Shown here piece after piece: positions 40,983 to 50,843 of a stretch of 64,000 nt of DNA. Source of the stretch: Candidatus Baltobacteraceae bacterium (lineage in GTDB: Bacteria > Vulcanimicrobiota > Vulcanimicrobiia > Vulcanimicrobiales > Vulcanimicrobiaceae). A model generated the notes under the pieces. The model worked only from the letters and a program-made list of their open reading frames with translations. It searched no databases and was not told the DNA's origin. The position numbers and the translations under genes were made by a program. Numbering within the stretch: the stretch's first letter is position 1; each line of letters opens with the position of its first letter. Where the stretch lies: positions 1 to 64,000 of the forward strand of contig DASXGW010000001.1 of the NCBI GenBank assembly GCA_036488875.1. The letters run 5' to 3'.

Positions 40983-42791
40983 CTAGCCGCCGTGACCGGC
41001 GTGATTTGCCGCCGCAACCGGAATACTCTTAACCCGCGCTGCATCACTGAGAAGGGTGCTGGGATCGGCAAGACCGCCCGCCCCACTCGCCATCCAGCGT
41101 GCGCGAATGTTGGCGCCTCGATCGAGCATCAGCTCCGTCTCTCCGCCGTCTGCGGGCGAGTCGAACAACTCGAGTGTCTCACGAACGTCTTGCGACACGT
41201 CTACGATCAACGGGTTCTTCTCCGTTGACGGATGTAACGCAACGGCAATCACGTGTAGCCCGGCGGCAGCAAGACGGGGCTGCAATTTCGCTAATTGCTC
41301 CAGCCGCGCACGCGGTGCGTGCCCCGCGAACAAGACGACCAGGGCCGGTCCGTTCTTGAGCGTCTGACTCAGTGTATTTTGCGCACCGTTTTGCTCGAAG
41401 GCGAAATCCGGCAGTGGAACCGCCGCTGCCGTGCTGATTTGCGAACCGGTGTGTTGCGTGAGGTCGCCGGCCGCGCGCGCGAGCACGAAGTTGATCACGT
41501 CCCACCGTTGATCTGGAGACAGCTTGTCGGCAAAGCCAGGCATAACCCCGTTGTCGGTGCCGTGGCCGATCCACCAGAACATCTCGCCGACCTTGTGCGC
41601 GAACAGGTGCGGTTCGGTCAAATTTGCCGGCCGAACGGAAAGCTTGCCGGCAAGCGGACCGTCGCCGCGTCCGCCGGCTCCGTGGCACACGACGCAGTTC
41701 TGCGCGTACAGCGGTGCGCCGCGCGCTATTGACGGCGCCGCATAGGGCTGCGTCGACGCGTAAAAACTCGTCGGGTACGCGCGAACGAATCCTTCGCTTA
41801 GAGAAAACCGGAACGGGAGCGGCCAGCGCGGCTCGGTGTGCAGTCCAGGCGGCAATATGCCGATGATGCCGACGATGGCAAGTACGAAGACGCCGAGACA
41901 CGCCTCGATCGTCGCGTTGCCGAATACCCGCCGGCTGATTTGCAAGCACAGGCTGTCATCGGTCGCGCTGTCGGCGAGGTGGGGGAGGAGCCGCCGCTGA
42001 TTGATACCGGCGACACCAATCATCGCCGCAAAGAGCGCGATCTTCAGCAGTAGGAGTTGACCGTACAGCGTTCCGAGGAGCGCCGGAACGCTGCCGGCTA
42101 AGAACCACGTGTTGACGACGCCGGTAACGATCAGCGTCCCTACGGCCGAGAGACCGAGCACCGAGAAGCGCAGCGTTGCGATCCGCGCGACCGCAACCGC
42201 TTGCGAACTCATGTCCCGGCAGGCTTGAACGAGAAATATGACGAGCGGTAAGAGCGCGCCGAGCCACGCGCCTGCGGCCAGCAAATGCAAGATGTCGGCC
42301 GGCGCATGAAGCGCGTCGAACGGAACGTCTTCTGTCGCAGCGCCGTGGCCCGCCCATGCGAGCGAGGCGACGAACGCGGACGCGGCGAGCAAACCAACCC
42401 AGCCCACTGCGTGACTGCGCGTTCGTGCCTGCAGCGCGAGGCAGATCGCTATCGCGACGGTGAGTCCGGCGCGAACGATCCAGTCGATGCCGAAGTGCGT
42501 TTGCGTCAGGACGATCCCGAGAACGCTGCCCTGAAGAGCCGATGCGAGCGGCATCCCGCTCATGTTCGATGCGACGATGACGAGCCAACCGGCGCCGCTG
42601 ACGATTGCGACGAGCAGGCTTACCCAAGCGAGCGCAAAGAGCCGTCGATCCAGCCGTTCCCGCAGCGCATGCGCTGCCGGCGTTCGCGCAAACGCCGGCC
42701 ACGCTATCATGCACCAGAAGACGAAGGTGCCTTCGAGCAGGGCGCTCGCCGCGTAGTGGAGCAGACGCGTCGACGATAAGAGCGGGTCGAT
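40983..42791 (-). CDS. CopD-cytochrome c-thioredoxin-fold fusion
   Basis: A multi-TM CopD domain (first 300 residues) is fused to a class-I cytochrome c domain with the heme site NCVVCHGAGG and axial MPGF. A C-terminal thioredoxin-like region (ALVVLFAGHAPRARLEQL) lacks active cysteines. CopD domains move copper across the inner membrane; the heme domain suggests electron transfer coupled to it. The first canonical start is ATG 42710. However, 27 in-frame residues upstream, including STRLLHYAASALLEGTFVFW, are the expected first CopD helix. They are reached only from an ATC at 42791, which lies behind GGGGAG, so a non-canonical start is proposed. copC ends five bases upstream. Confidence 0.8.
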   Translation of the reverse strand: MDPLLSSTRLLHYAASALLEGTFVFWCMIAWPAFARTPAAHALRERLDRRLFALAWVSLLVAIVSGAGWLVIVASNMSGMPLASALQGSVLGIVLTQTHFGIDWIVRAGLTVAIAICLALQARTRSHAVGWVGLLAASAFVASLAWAGHGAATEDVPFDALHAPADILHLLAAGAWLGALLPLVIFLVQACRDMSSQAVAVARIATLRFSVLGLSAVGTLIVTGVVNTWFLAGSVPALLGTLYGQLLLLKIALFAAMIGVAGINQRRLLPHLADSATDDSLCLQISRRVFGNATIEACLGVFVLAIVGIIGILPPGLHTEPRWPLPFRFSLSEGFVRAYPTSFYASTQPYAAPSIARGAPLYAQNCVVCHGAGGRGDGPLAGKLSVRPANLTEPHLFAHKVGEMFWWIGHGTDNGVMPGFADKLSPDQRWDVINFVLARAAGDLTQHTGSQISTAAAVPLPDFAFEQNGAQNTLSQTLKNGPALVVLFAGHAPRARLEQLAKLQPRLAAAGLHVIAVALHPSTEKNPLIVDVSQDVRETLELFDSPADGGETELMLDRGANIRARWMASGAGGLADPSTLLSDAARVKSIPVAAANHAGHGG

Positions 42792-42795
42792 CGCC

Positions 42796-43167
42796 TTAGC
42801 TCCCCTTGACCTGGAACGTGAAGTCTCCTTGGGTCGTGTGCGTATCGACCGACAAGGCGTGCCATTTCACCGTGTACGTGCCGGCCGGCAGCGATTTGAG
42901 CTTGATGTCCATCTCTTGTTTGTTGTCCGGATCGACCCCGGACGTTCCGTCGCTCACGGACGCTCCGGATTTATCGGTGACTTGTATCCAGCTAAAAGCC
43001 GGCTCGAGCTCCTGCGTGAACCAGATATGCATGGTCGCGGGTGCGGACGGCACCGTGCTGCCGACCGCCGGATCGGAATGGTCGAGGAACGCGTGCGCCC
43101 GAACCGCTGCGGGTGCGAACACCATTGCGACGAGGAGAAAGAATGCAGTGATTGTACGCATCGTCAT
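42796..43167 (-). CDS. copC: Copper-binding protein CopC
   Basis: A 123-residue periplasmic CopC: signal peptide, then HAFLDHSDPAVGSTV, the His-containing N-terminal copper site and family signature. IWFTQELEPAFSWIQV and the C-terminal HALSVDTHTTQGDFTFQV follow, the latter holding further copper-ligand histidines. CopC binds periplasmic copper and passes it to CopD. ATG 43167 overlaps the previous stop (TAATG) and has GGAAA four bases upstream. Confidence 0.95.
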   Translation of the reverse strand: MTMRTITAFFLLVAMVFAPAAVRAHAFLDHSDPAVGSTVPSAPATMHIWFTQELEPAFSWIQVTDKSGASVSDGTSGVDPDNKQEMDIKLKSLPAGTYTVKWHALSVDTHTTQGDFTFQVKGS

Positions 43168-44072
43168 TATTTCCAGAGATTCGTCTTGATGATGGGTTTG
43201 CCGAACCAGCTTTTATAGAAGGTGTCGAGAAACACGTGATACTGAAGGATGAATCCCGCGCCTTGCCCTTGCGACGTCGCTTTCGTGGCCGGGAACACTG
43301 CCTCTCCAGCCAACTGCCACGTGGGTGCGTCGTATAAGAGGCCGGGAGCGATCGTTCCGGTCGGCGTACCTTGATCCGGGCTAGTCCACGACATTTCGAC
43401 GAGTGGCGTCAGACGCGTAAACCACGGCGTGATGTTCTGCGCTTTGACGTTCTGCTGTAGATAGGGCATCGAATACTGCAGCGAAAACGCGTAATTCCAC
43501 GCGTTGGGGTCTTGGCTAGGCGTGTCGGAAAACGAGCGGCTGATCTCACCGGTAATCGCGAAGGGGCGCAAATACGGGCTTGCCGTCCCGAAGCCTTTGC
43601 CGAAGTAGAACGTCGGTGAAGTGTTTCCGACGCTGCCGATTGCGCCCGCGTTGCGCAGTTGCGCCGAGCCGGTTCCCGGTATCTCGCGTACTAGCCCCAC
43701 CGACCACACGAACTCCTGATGCGGGTGAACGTCGCTGCAGGGATGCTGATCTTTAAGCGTTAGCTGGACGTTGTCCCAACCGGCTAAATGCTGACCGGCG
43801 CCGCGCTGCGTGACGTAGTCGTCGTTGATCGCGAAGGTCACGTCTTCGGTGATGGATTTATCCCATTCGAATCCGTAGCTGTTGCTTTGACCGCCCGGTG
43901 TGGGAGTCCAACCGATCGTGGGCAGCGACACTTCATCGCCGACTCCGGGATCGTCCATGGTCAGTGTCGTGGGAAAGACGCGGTCTCCGCAGACGACGTG
44001 CGCCTGAGCGGTCGAACGCATCACAAGCATGCAGGTAAGCACGGCGACGAGCGCCGCAACGAAGCGGGACAT
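43167..44072 (-). CDS. Outer-membrane beta-barrel-like protein of the copper operon
   Basis: ATG 44072 has GAGG six bases upstream and begins a signal peptide (MSRFVAALVAVLTCM). The 301-residue protein is rich in amphipathic beta strands and ends KPIIKTNLWK. Motifs such as HVVCGDRVFPTTLTMDDPG and DQHPCSDVHPHQEFVWSVGL include a His/Cys cluster that might bind metal. It looks like an outer-membrane channel or anchor. Coupling to copC by TAATG supports a role in the same copper path. No precise family is recognised. Confidence 0.65.
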   Translation of the reverse strand: MSRFVAALVAVLTCMLVMRSTAQAHVVCGDRVFPTTLTMDDPGVGDEVSLPTIGWTPTPGGQSNSYGFEWDKSITEDVTFAINDDYVTQRGAGQHLAGWDNVQLTLKDQHPCSDVHPHQEFVWSVGLVREIPGTGSAQLRNAGAIGSVGNTSPTFYFGKGFGTASPYLRPFAITGEISRSFSDTPSQDPNAWNYAFSLQYSMPYLQQNVKAQNITPWFTRLTPLVEMSWTSPDQGTPTGTIAPGLLYDAPTWQLAGEAVFPATKATSQGQGAGFILQYHVFLDTFYKSWFGKPIIKTNLWK

Positions 44073-44110
44073 AGGTACCTCAGGTTGGAGACGGGAGTGC
44101 TTTTGCGCGA

Positions 44111-44674
44111 TTACGCGCGTGTTAAAGCAAACTCGACCGGAGGAGGACGGGTAAAGCGGCGCCACGCTTTGTCATCTTGAGCGTAGCGCGGCGCGATGCG
44201 CCGAGTGAGTTCAAAGGCCACGCGCCGCTGACGCTGGACGTCGAGCAAACGCACGACCAAAAGGACGATTTCAGCGAGCGCGCGCAGCGCGATCGCCGCA
44301 AAACGCAAGACGAGCCAGGCCGAGAGCGCGACGATAGCGAGGACGGCCAGTAGGGGTACCCCAGCGTGCGCCGTTTCGAGGCACTCACCGAGTACGTACC
44401 ATCCGGTACCGCAGACGGCCACGGAGAACCAGCCCGGCAGCAGCGAGCGCATGCGGGCGGCCAGTACGGTTCCGTCGGCCGCACACGCGGCGCCCGTCCA
44501 GAGCAAGGCTCCGGCGGCCGCCGTGAGGCCGGTCACCGCCGCGAGGGTAAACTGAAGGAGGGCGCTATGGTAGGCTCCGCCCCACGCATGCTCGCCGCCG
44601 AAGAGGACGGCGTGGGTGACGAGGGCGGCGACCAGTCCGAGGACGATCGCGCCCGGAAGGCGGCGCAGGGTCAC
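44111..44674 (-). CDS. Five-TM His-containing membrane protein, copy 2
   Basis: GTG 44674 gives 187 residues. The first about 130 match the copy at 40421-40978 very closely (VTLRRLPGAIVLGL, THAVLFGGEHAWGGAYHS, LETAHAGVPLLA), and the DNA is also similar, so the duplication is fairly recent or maintained by conversion. The C-terminal about 50 residues have diverged. It is the first gene of the minus-strand copper run; the other copy sits after CopD. Function unknown, probably a membrane metal-binding component. Confidence 0.65.
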   Translation of the reverse strand: MTLRRLPGAIVLGLVAALVTHAVLFGGEHAWGGAYHSALLQFTLAAVTGLTAAAGALLWTGAACAADGTVLAARMRSLLPGWFSVAVCGTGWYVLGECLETAHAGVPLLAVLAIVALSAWLVLRFAAIALRALAEIVLLVVRLLDVQRQRRVAFELTRRIAPRYAQDDKAWRRFTRPPPVEFALTRA

Positions 44675-44822
44675 GCCTTCTTGTTGGCCACGGGGGGCCG
44701 GGCGGCCTTCGAACAGGCGTTCGTAAGAGATTCGCGCCGGACCGCGAATCCCTGGGCCTTGCTTCCCGTTTATGGGGTGGGATAGAAGCCCGAAGGGGCT
44801 GGAGGAGCGACTAGTTCTTGTT

Positions 44823-45374
44823 ATGGGCACGCACGCGTTGGTCGAAAATGCCGATACCGTGAGTCTGGTCTGCGCACTGCTCGTGCGCTTTCCGGAGCTC
44901 GCGTCTATTCGGTCCATGCCCGCCGATCGCACCATACGGTTAACGTATGCGCTGCGGCATCGTTTGGATCGCGCCAAGCAGTCTGCGGTTGCCGAGGCGA
45001 TCGAAGACCACGTGGCCAGCTTTCTCGTTCTCGCCAAAGACGAAGCCGAGACCTTACGAGTCGAGTGCGAAAGCGACCGCGGCATGACCTTCGTGCATGT
45101 TACCCGCGATCTTGAGAGTTTCACAAAGGAAGAGCTGGAGCTGCAGACCGCACTCTTCACCGAACGCTACGCCGACGCGCTGGTACGCAATCCCGTCCCC
45201 GACGATCACTTCGACGCCGATCCCGCGGCGCAGGACGAAGCGGCGCTCTACGCCATCGAGGCGCTCCGCGATCCCGCGCAATCCAAGAGCCTGGTGGGTT
45301 TCCGCGAAGAGAAGCGCGTACTGGTGTACTTTCTGAAATCCCAAAAGAAAGCCAAGGCGTCGGCTCGCCGATAA
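44823..45374 (+). CDS. Conserved-looking cytoplasmic protein, unknown
   Basis: A 183-residue soluble protein from ATG 44823. A GGAGGAG sits 15 bases upstream, which is longer than usual. The sequence is mostly helical and acidic (SVAEAIEDHVASF-like, EELELQTALFTERYADAL) and ends KSQKKAKASARR. I recognise no family. It directly precedes the YmdB-type gene and overlaps its proposed start, so the two are probably co-translated. Confidence 0.6.
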   Translation: MGTHALVENADTVSLVCALLVRFPELASIRSMPADRTIRLTYALRHRLDRAKQSAVAEAIEDHVASFLVLAKDEAETLRVECESDRGMTFVHVTRDLESFTKEELELQTALFTERYADALVRNPVPDDHFDADPAAQDEAALYAIEALRDPAQSKSLVGFREEKRVLVYFLKSQKKAKASARR

Positions 45375-46171
45375 CACACGCGACCTTCAATATACTGCTC
45401 GTCGGAGACGTCGTCGGCTCCCCCGGGCGCGAAACGCTGAAACGATGCGTCGCGCTTGCCCGCGAACAGCACCACGTCCGCGCCTGCATCGCCAACGGTG
45501 AGAACGCCGCCGGCGGCTTCGGCTTGACCGCCCAGACCGCCCAAGAGATGTTCGAGTCGGGCGTCGATTTCATCACGAGCGGAAACCACATCTTCGACAA
45601 GCGCGAGTTCCGCGAGTACCTCGAGGCCAGCGACCGCGTCATCCGTCCGGCGAACTATCCGCCCACCGTTCCCGGCCGCGGGATGGGCACGTTCGCGGTC
45701 GACGGCGTGACGGTCGGCGTGCTCAACATTATGGGCAGAACCTTCATGCCGCCGGTCGACGATCCGTTCCGCTGCGCCGACGCGCTCGTGTCGGACCTGC
45801 GCGCGAAAACGCCGGTGATCGTCGTCGACGTGCACGCCGAAGCGACGTCGGAGAAGGTGGCCATGGCTCGCTACCTCGACGGACGCGTGTCGGCGATTTA
45901 CGGAACGCACACGCACGTGCAGACGGCCGACGAACACGTTCTTCCCGGCGGCACCGCCTACATTACCGACGTGGGAATGACCGGACCCACTGACGGCGTC
46001 ATCGGCATGGACGCCGGTCCGGTACTCGACCGGTTCTTAACCAGCTTGTCGGAGCGGTTCTTCGTGCAGAAAACCGGCACGAAACAGTTCTGCGCGGCGG
46101 TTGTCGCGATCGATCCGCAATCCGGCAAAGCCAGCGAAATCAAACGCATCTTCCAGCGAGGGATCGCCTAG
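45371..46171 (+). CDS. YmdB-type (TIGR00282) metallophosphoesterase
   Basis: A calcineurin-like phosphodiesterase of the YmdB/TIGR00282 family, which hydrolyses cyclic nucleotides. Motifs are LLVGDVVGSPGRETLK, NGENAAGGFGLT, SGNHIFDKRE, VDVHAEATSEK and YGTHTHVQTADE, supplying the two-metal site. The first canonical start is a TTG at 45524, inside the NGENAAGGFGL motif. That would delete the first metal ligand Asp, so translation must begin upstream. The in-frame ATA at 45371 overlaps the previous stop and gives 266 residues, the normal family length; a CTG within the LLVGD region is another option. Confidence 0.85.
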   Translation: MTHATFNILLVGDVVGSPGRETLKRCVALAREQHHVRACIANGENAAGGFGLTAQTAQEMFESGVDFITSGNHIFDKREFREYLEASDRVIRPANYPPTVPGRGMGTFAVDGVTVGVLNIMGRTFMPPVDDPFRCADALVSDLRAKTPVIVVDVHAEATSEKVAMARYLDGRVSAIYGTHTHVQTADEHVLPGGTAYITDVGMTGPTDGVIGMDAGPVLDRFLTSLSERFFVQKTGTKQFCAAVVAIDPQSGKASEIKRIFQRGIA

Positions 46172-46983
46172 TGCGAGTCGACTTCCACTCACATAGCAAC
46201 ATGAGCGACGGAACGCTCACGCCACAGGCGCTGGCCGATTTCATGGGCGAGCGCGGCGTCGAGATTTTCTGTATCTCCGACCACGACACGCTGGGCGCGT
46301 ACGGCGCGTTCGAGGCGCCCAAGGGTTCGCGCTACGTCACGGGGATCGAGATCAACACCACCTGGCGCGCCAACGAAGTGCACGTACTCGGTTATAACGT
46401 GCCGCTGGGTCCGTCGAAGATCAACGATCTCCTCGAGTACAATCAGGAGCAGCGCCGCAAGCGTGCCGAGACGATGGTCGCTCAGCTCAACGCCGGCGGG
46501 TATCCGCTGACGTACGCACAGGTTTTGGTGGAGTCCGACGGCGCCCACGCGGTCGGTCGCCCGCACGTCGCTAAAGCGCTGATGCGCGCCGGCATGACCG
46601 AGAACATCGACAGCGCGTTTCGCGATCTCCTCGGGCGCGGGAAGCCCGGCTACGTTCCACAGATTTACACGACGCCGCAGCAGGCGATCGAAACGATCGC
46701 GGCGGTCGGCGGAATCCCCGTGCTCGCGCATCCCGGACGGCTCAAGGATTACGTGCTGATCGACGAACTGGCCGGCCACGGCTTGGTGGGGCTCGAGGTG
46801 TTCTATCCGCTCCACGACTCCGACGACGTCGCGCTGTTCCGCGAAAAGGCGAAACAGTACGATCTCGTGATGACCGCCGGAATGGATTTCCACGACATCC
46901 GCTATCACACCAAAGGCGTGGGGATGGACGTCGAACCCGCCGACATTGCGGCGTTCCTAGAGTTGGCTGAAGTCTTCGCCTAG
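46171..46983 (+). CDS. PHP-domain phosphoesterase
   Basis: A 270-residue PHP protein starting at GTG 46171, which overlaps the YmdB stop by one base. Metal-site motifs are complete: DFHSHSNMSDGTLTP, ISDHDTLGAY, a mid-chain EIN in GIEINTTW, LAHPGR and MDFHD. Relatives include the 3',5'-nucleoside bisphosphate phosphatase and trpH-like enzymes acting on nucleotide or RNA ends. With the YmdB phosphodiesterase just upstream, a joint role in nucleotide turnover is plausible. The 3' end overlaps the convergent gene by 27 bases. Confidence 0.85.
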   Translation: MRVDFHSHSNMSDGTLTPQALADFMGERGVEIFCISDHDTLGAYGAFEAPKGSRYVTGIEINTTWRANEVHVLGYNVPLGPSKINDLLEYNQEQRRKRAETMVAQLNAGGYPLTYAQVLVESDGAHAVGRPHVAKALMRAGMTENIDSAFRDLLGRGKPGYVPQIYTTPQQAIETIAAVGGIPVLAHPGRLKDYVLIDELAGHGLVGLEVFYPLHDSDDVALFREKAKQYDLVMTAGMDFHDIRYHTKGVGMDVEPADIAAFLELAEVFA

Positions 46984-48819
46984 CCGAAAGCGCTGTTCGA
47001 TCACGATCCGCGTACCCGTATAACGCGGAGGCAGCGGAAAACCCGCAATCGGCACGCCGTCGTCGAGGTAGCGCCGCCACTCCGCGACGAGCGTCGAGTT
47101 GTGCCCGACGTCGACGTTCGCGCCGGCGAAGTAGACGCGCTGCGCGACGTCCACGTCGCTCGACCCGCAGAGCGCGTAGCAGCCGAAGATCCCGAAACGC
47201 CCTTCGCCGATCGCATAGACGGCGCCGGGAACCGATCGGCTCAACGTCAGCGTCGTTTGCGGGATGTCGAGATCGATCGCTTGGCTCGGTTGGCCGGGCG
47301 CCGCACCGCGGTGCACGAGATCTTCGACGGCATCGAGCGAGAGCGCGTAGTTCGAGAAGCGCCAAGCGAGGACTCCGCCATATTCCTTGACGATGCCGCG
47401 ATAGCTCAGCGTCGCGTCCTGCAGCGACGTAAAGAACGGATCGGTGAACCCGGGAAGATACGCGGTCGTCGCGTTGTACGGCGTCACTTGGGCGAACTGC
47501 GAATAATAGAGGTTGCCGCAGAGATGCGCGCGCGCGAAGTCGTACGCGGCTTTAAAACCCTGACGATTGACCGAGACGTCGTCGTTGGCGACGCTCTGAT
47601 AATCACCCTTGAGCCAGCTCGACGGCCACGACCACGCGACGGGCCAGTCGTTTAGCACGTTTCCGTAGGGCAGCACGTTGGGAGCGTACGTCGGCTCAAA
47701 GCGATAGAGGTCGAGCGACACGCCGTTGCCGCGCGACCAATCGCGCGTCACGCCGGCGTGATAGTAGCCGCCCGGTGTCGGCCGTCCGGGCGCGCTGATG
47801 TACTGCGCCGAAAACCACGAACGGCCGTACTCCGCCGTCAGCACGGTTCCGGCATTGGGGTGCAGCACGGCCTGCACGCCGGCGACCGTGGCGTGTTGTC
47901 CGAAGACGTCGCTTTCCGGCTGCGGTCCTTCGGGTCCGACGTACGTCTCGAGACCTTGACCCCACAGGACGCCCGCACTTATCGGATTGATGCCCCCTAG
48001 CGTCCCCTCGCCGACACGCGCGGTTTGCACGGCGAAGCGATCGCCGCGCGGCGTCGTAAACGATACGGAGAGGGATGCTGCGCGTGCGAAATCGTTGAAC
48101 GTCGAATCGTAATACACGGCCGGCAGCGCGCCGTCGAAGAACTCCAAAGACGCCCGGCCGACCCGCGCCGTTGCGTCGATGCCTTGCAGGGGAAGTGCGG
48201 GGCCCGGCGTCGCCAGCTCCGGGATTTGCGGAGCGATTGCGGGGATCGCGTTGGGCACCGGCGGCGGCGCAAACACGAACGGCAGGCTCTGCGCCGGGAG
48301 AAACCATCCGCCTTTGAGGTTCCACGAGCCGTCGGCCGCACCGATCCAGCCGCTGATTATCGACGAACGCTGCAGATTAACCGGGTCGGTCGCTCCCAGA
48401 TACGTTTGAAAGAGCATCGATCGCGAGCTGACGAATGGATTGAGCTCCGGCATCGACGGTTCGCCCAAGTACAGAACGTTGGTCGTATTGCCGGCGACGC
48501 TTTCGCCGGCGGCGTTGAAGCCTAACGCGAGGCGCCCGGTCCGATACGCCGCACCGAACTGGAACGTTTGCTGAAATCCCGATCCCGTCGAGCCGGGTGT
48601 GCTGGAAAAGAATTCGTACGGCGTTTGCGGATCGTACGAAAAGTGCAGCGTTCGCGGGAAGACCGCGCCGGGCCCCGACGCACTCTGCGATACGTAGAGC
48701 AACGATGCGCCGGCGTAAACCGTAAGGCGCGTACGCGTTCCCCGCGCGCCCGGTGCGGGCGATGGGCTAGGCGATGCTAACGCACTGACGGTAATCGCCG
48801 GCGCGATGCCGAGCAACAC
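46957..48819 (-). CDS. Large outer-membrane beta-barrel-like protein
   Basis: GTG 48819 opens a 620-residue protein with a signal sequence (LLGIAPAITVSALA) and a Ser/Pro linker. A long series of amphipathic strands with many aromatic belts follows (GGYYHAGVTRDWSRGNGVSLDLYRF, RIVIEQRFRLGEDF). It ends SQL, not in an aromatic residue. It resembles porin-like or carbohydrate-channel barrels, but I cannot name a family. A Pro/Ala-rich loop (FAPPPVPNAIPAIAPQIPE) is unusual. It overlaps the convergent PHP gene by 27 bases. Confidence 0.6.
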   Translation of the reverse strand: MLLGIAPAITVSALASPSPSPAPGARGTRTRLTVYAGASLLYVSQSASGPGAVFPRTLHFSYDPQTPYEFFSSTPGSTGSGFQQTFQFGAAYRTGRLALGFNAAGESVAGNTTNVLYLGEPSMPELNPFVSSRSMLFQTYLGATDPVNLQRSSIISGWIGAADGSWNLKGGWFLPAQSLPFVFAPPPVPNAIPAIAPQIPELATPGPALPLQGIDATARVGRASLEFFDGALPAVYYDSTFNDFARAASLSVSFTTPRGDRFAVQTARVGEGTLGGINPISAGVLWGQGLETYVGPEGPQPESDVFGQHATVAGVQAVLHPNAGTVLTAEYGRSWFSAQYISAPGRPTPGGYYHAGVTRDWSRGNGVSLDLYRFEPTYAPNVLPYGNVLNDWPVAWSWPSSWLKGDYQSVANDDVSVNRQGFKAAYDFARAHLCGNLYYSQFAQVTPYNATTAYLPGFTDPFFTSLQDATLSYRGIVKEYGGVLAWRFSNYALSLDAVEDLVHRGAAPGQPSQAIDLDIPQTTLTLSRSVPGAVYAIGEGRFGIFGCYALCGSSDVDVAQRVYFAGANVDVGHNSTLVAEWRRYLDDGVPIAGFPLPPRYTGTRIVIEQRFRLGEDFSQL

Positions 48820-48828
48820 GCCATGGTA

Positions 48829-49449
48829 CTACCCACGAAGTGCGGCGCCGACGCCCCGGCGCAGCTCGTTGAGCAGCGTCGAACACTCGTTTTCGTAGCG
48901 TACCAGCGTCTTGGCTTGCGCGTCGATGGCGCCGGCATCGCGCATGTAGCGGTGGTTGACGCGCACGTTGTACGCACACGCCGCCAGAGCGGCCGCACCA
49001 AACTCGGCGGCGCACCCCAAATCGCTGGCGAGCGACCGGTTGGGAATCAGGGCGGCTTGCGCCGCCAGCCGAAGCACGTCGATGCAGAACTCGCACGACT
49101 TCAGCGGCACCTCGGCCGCATCGCGCAGGGCGGTCTCGAGCACGCGTGCTCGGGCGGCTTTCTCCTCATCGGTCGTTCGGGGCAGGCTCTGAGCGTTGAC
49201 CACCCGGCCGAAGGCGCGTTCGTCGCGGTCGCGGGCGTTGCCGAGTTCGGCCCGAACGCGATCGGCCGCTTCGGCGATGCGGACGGCCGAGCCGTGGTGT
49301 TCGGCGTACTTCGGGTTGCCGGCGTCGATCCGAGCGACCATGGCGACCAGCGCGGCTCCCAAGGCTCCCACGACCGTCGCCGCGCTCCCGCCGCCAGGGG
49401 TCGGATTGGCCGAAGCTAGATCGTTAAGGTAGCGCTCGAACGATTCCAC
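48829..49449 (-). CDS. Cyclodeaminase/cyclohydrolase-family protein (FchA-like)
   Basis: A 206-residue helical protein of the formiminotransferase-cyclodeaminase C-terminal family (methenyl-THF cyclohydrolase FchA type). The signature is FERYLNDLASANPTPGGGSAATVVGALGAAL near the start, followed by LAAQAALIPNRSLASDLGCAAEF. Start GTG 49449 follows a purine-rich AAAGGGGGG; a GTG eight codons upstream is possible. It would interconvert folate one-carbon units. It is divergent from ahcY-metK, which fits a one-carbon/methyl-cycle neighbourhood. Confidence 0.85.
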   Translation of the reverse strand: MESFERYLNDLASANPTPGGGSAATVVGALGAALVAMVARIDAGNPKYAEHHGSAVRIAEAADRVRAELGNARDRDERAFGRVVNAQSLPRTTDEEKAARARVLETALRDAAEVPLKSCEFCIDVLRLAAQAALIPNRSLASDLGCAAEFGAAALAACAYNVRVNHRYMRDAGAIDAQAKTLVRYENECSTLLNELRRGVGAALRG

Positions 49450-49549
49450 GGGCCCCCCTTTGGCTACGACCACAGGCCTGGCCTTGAAACCGGACCTATG
49501 GTAGTCTGCATCGAAGTGGGCGCAGCCCCTATCTAGCAGCCCTTCATAA

Positions 49550-50842
<1,293 letters not shown>

Positions 50843-50843
50843 C

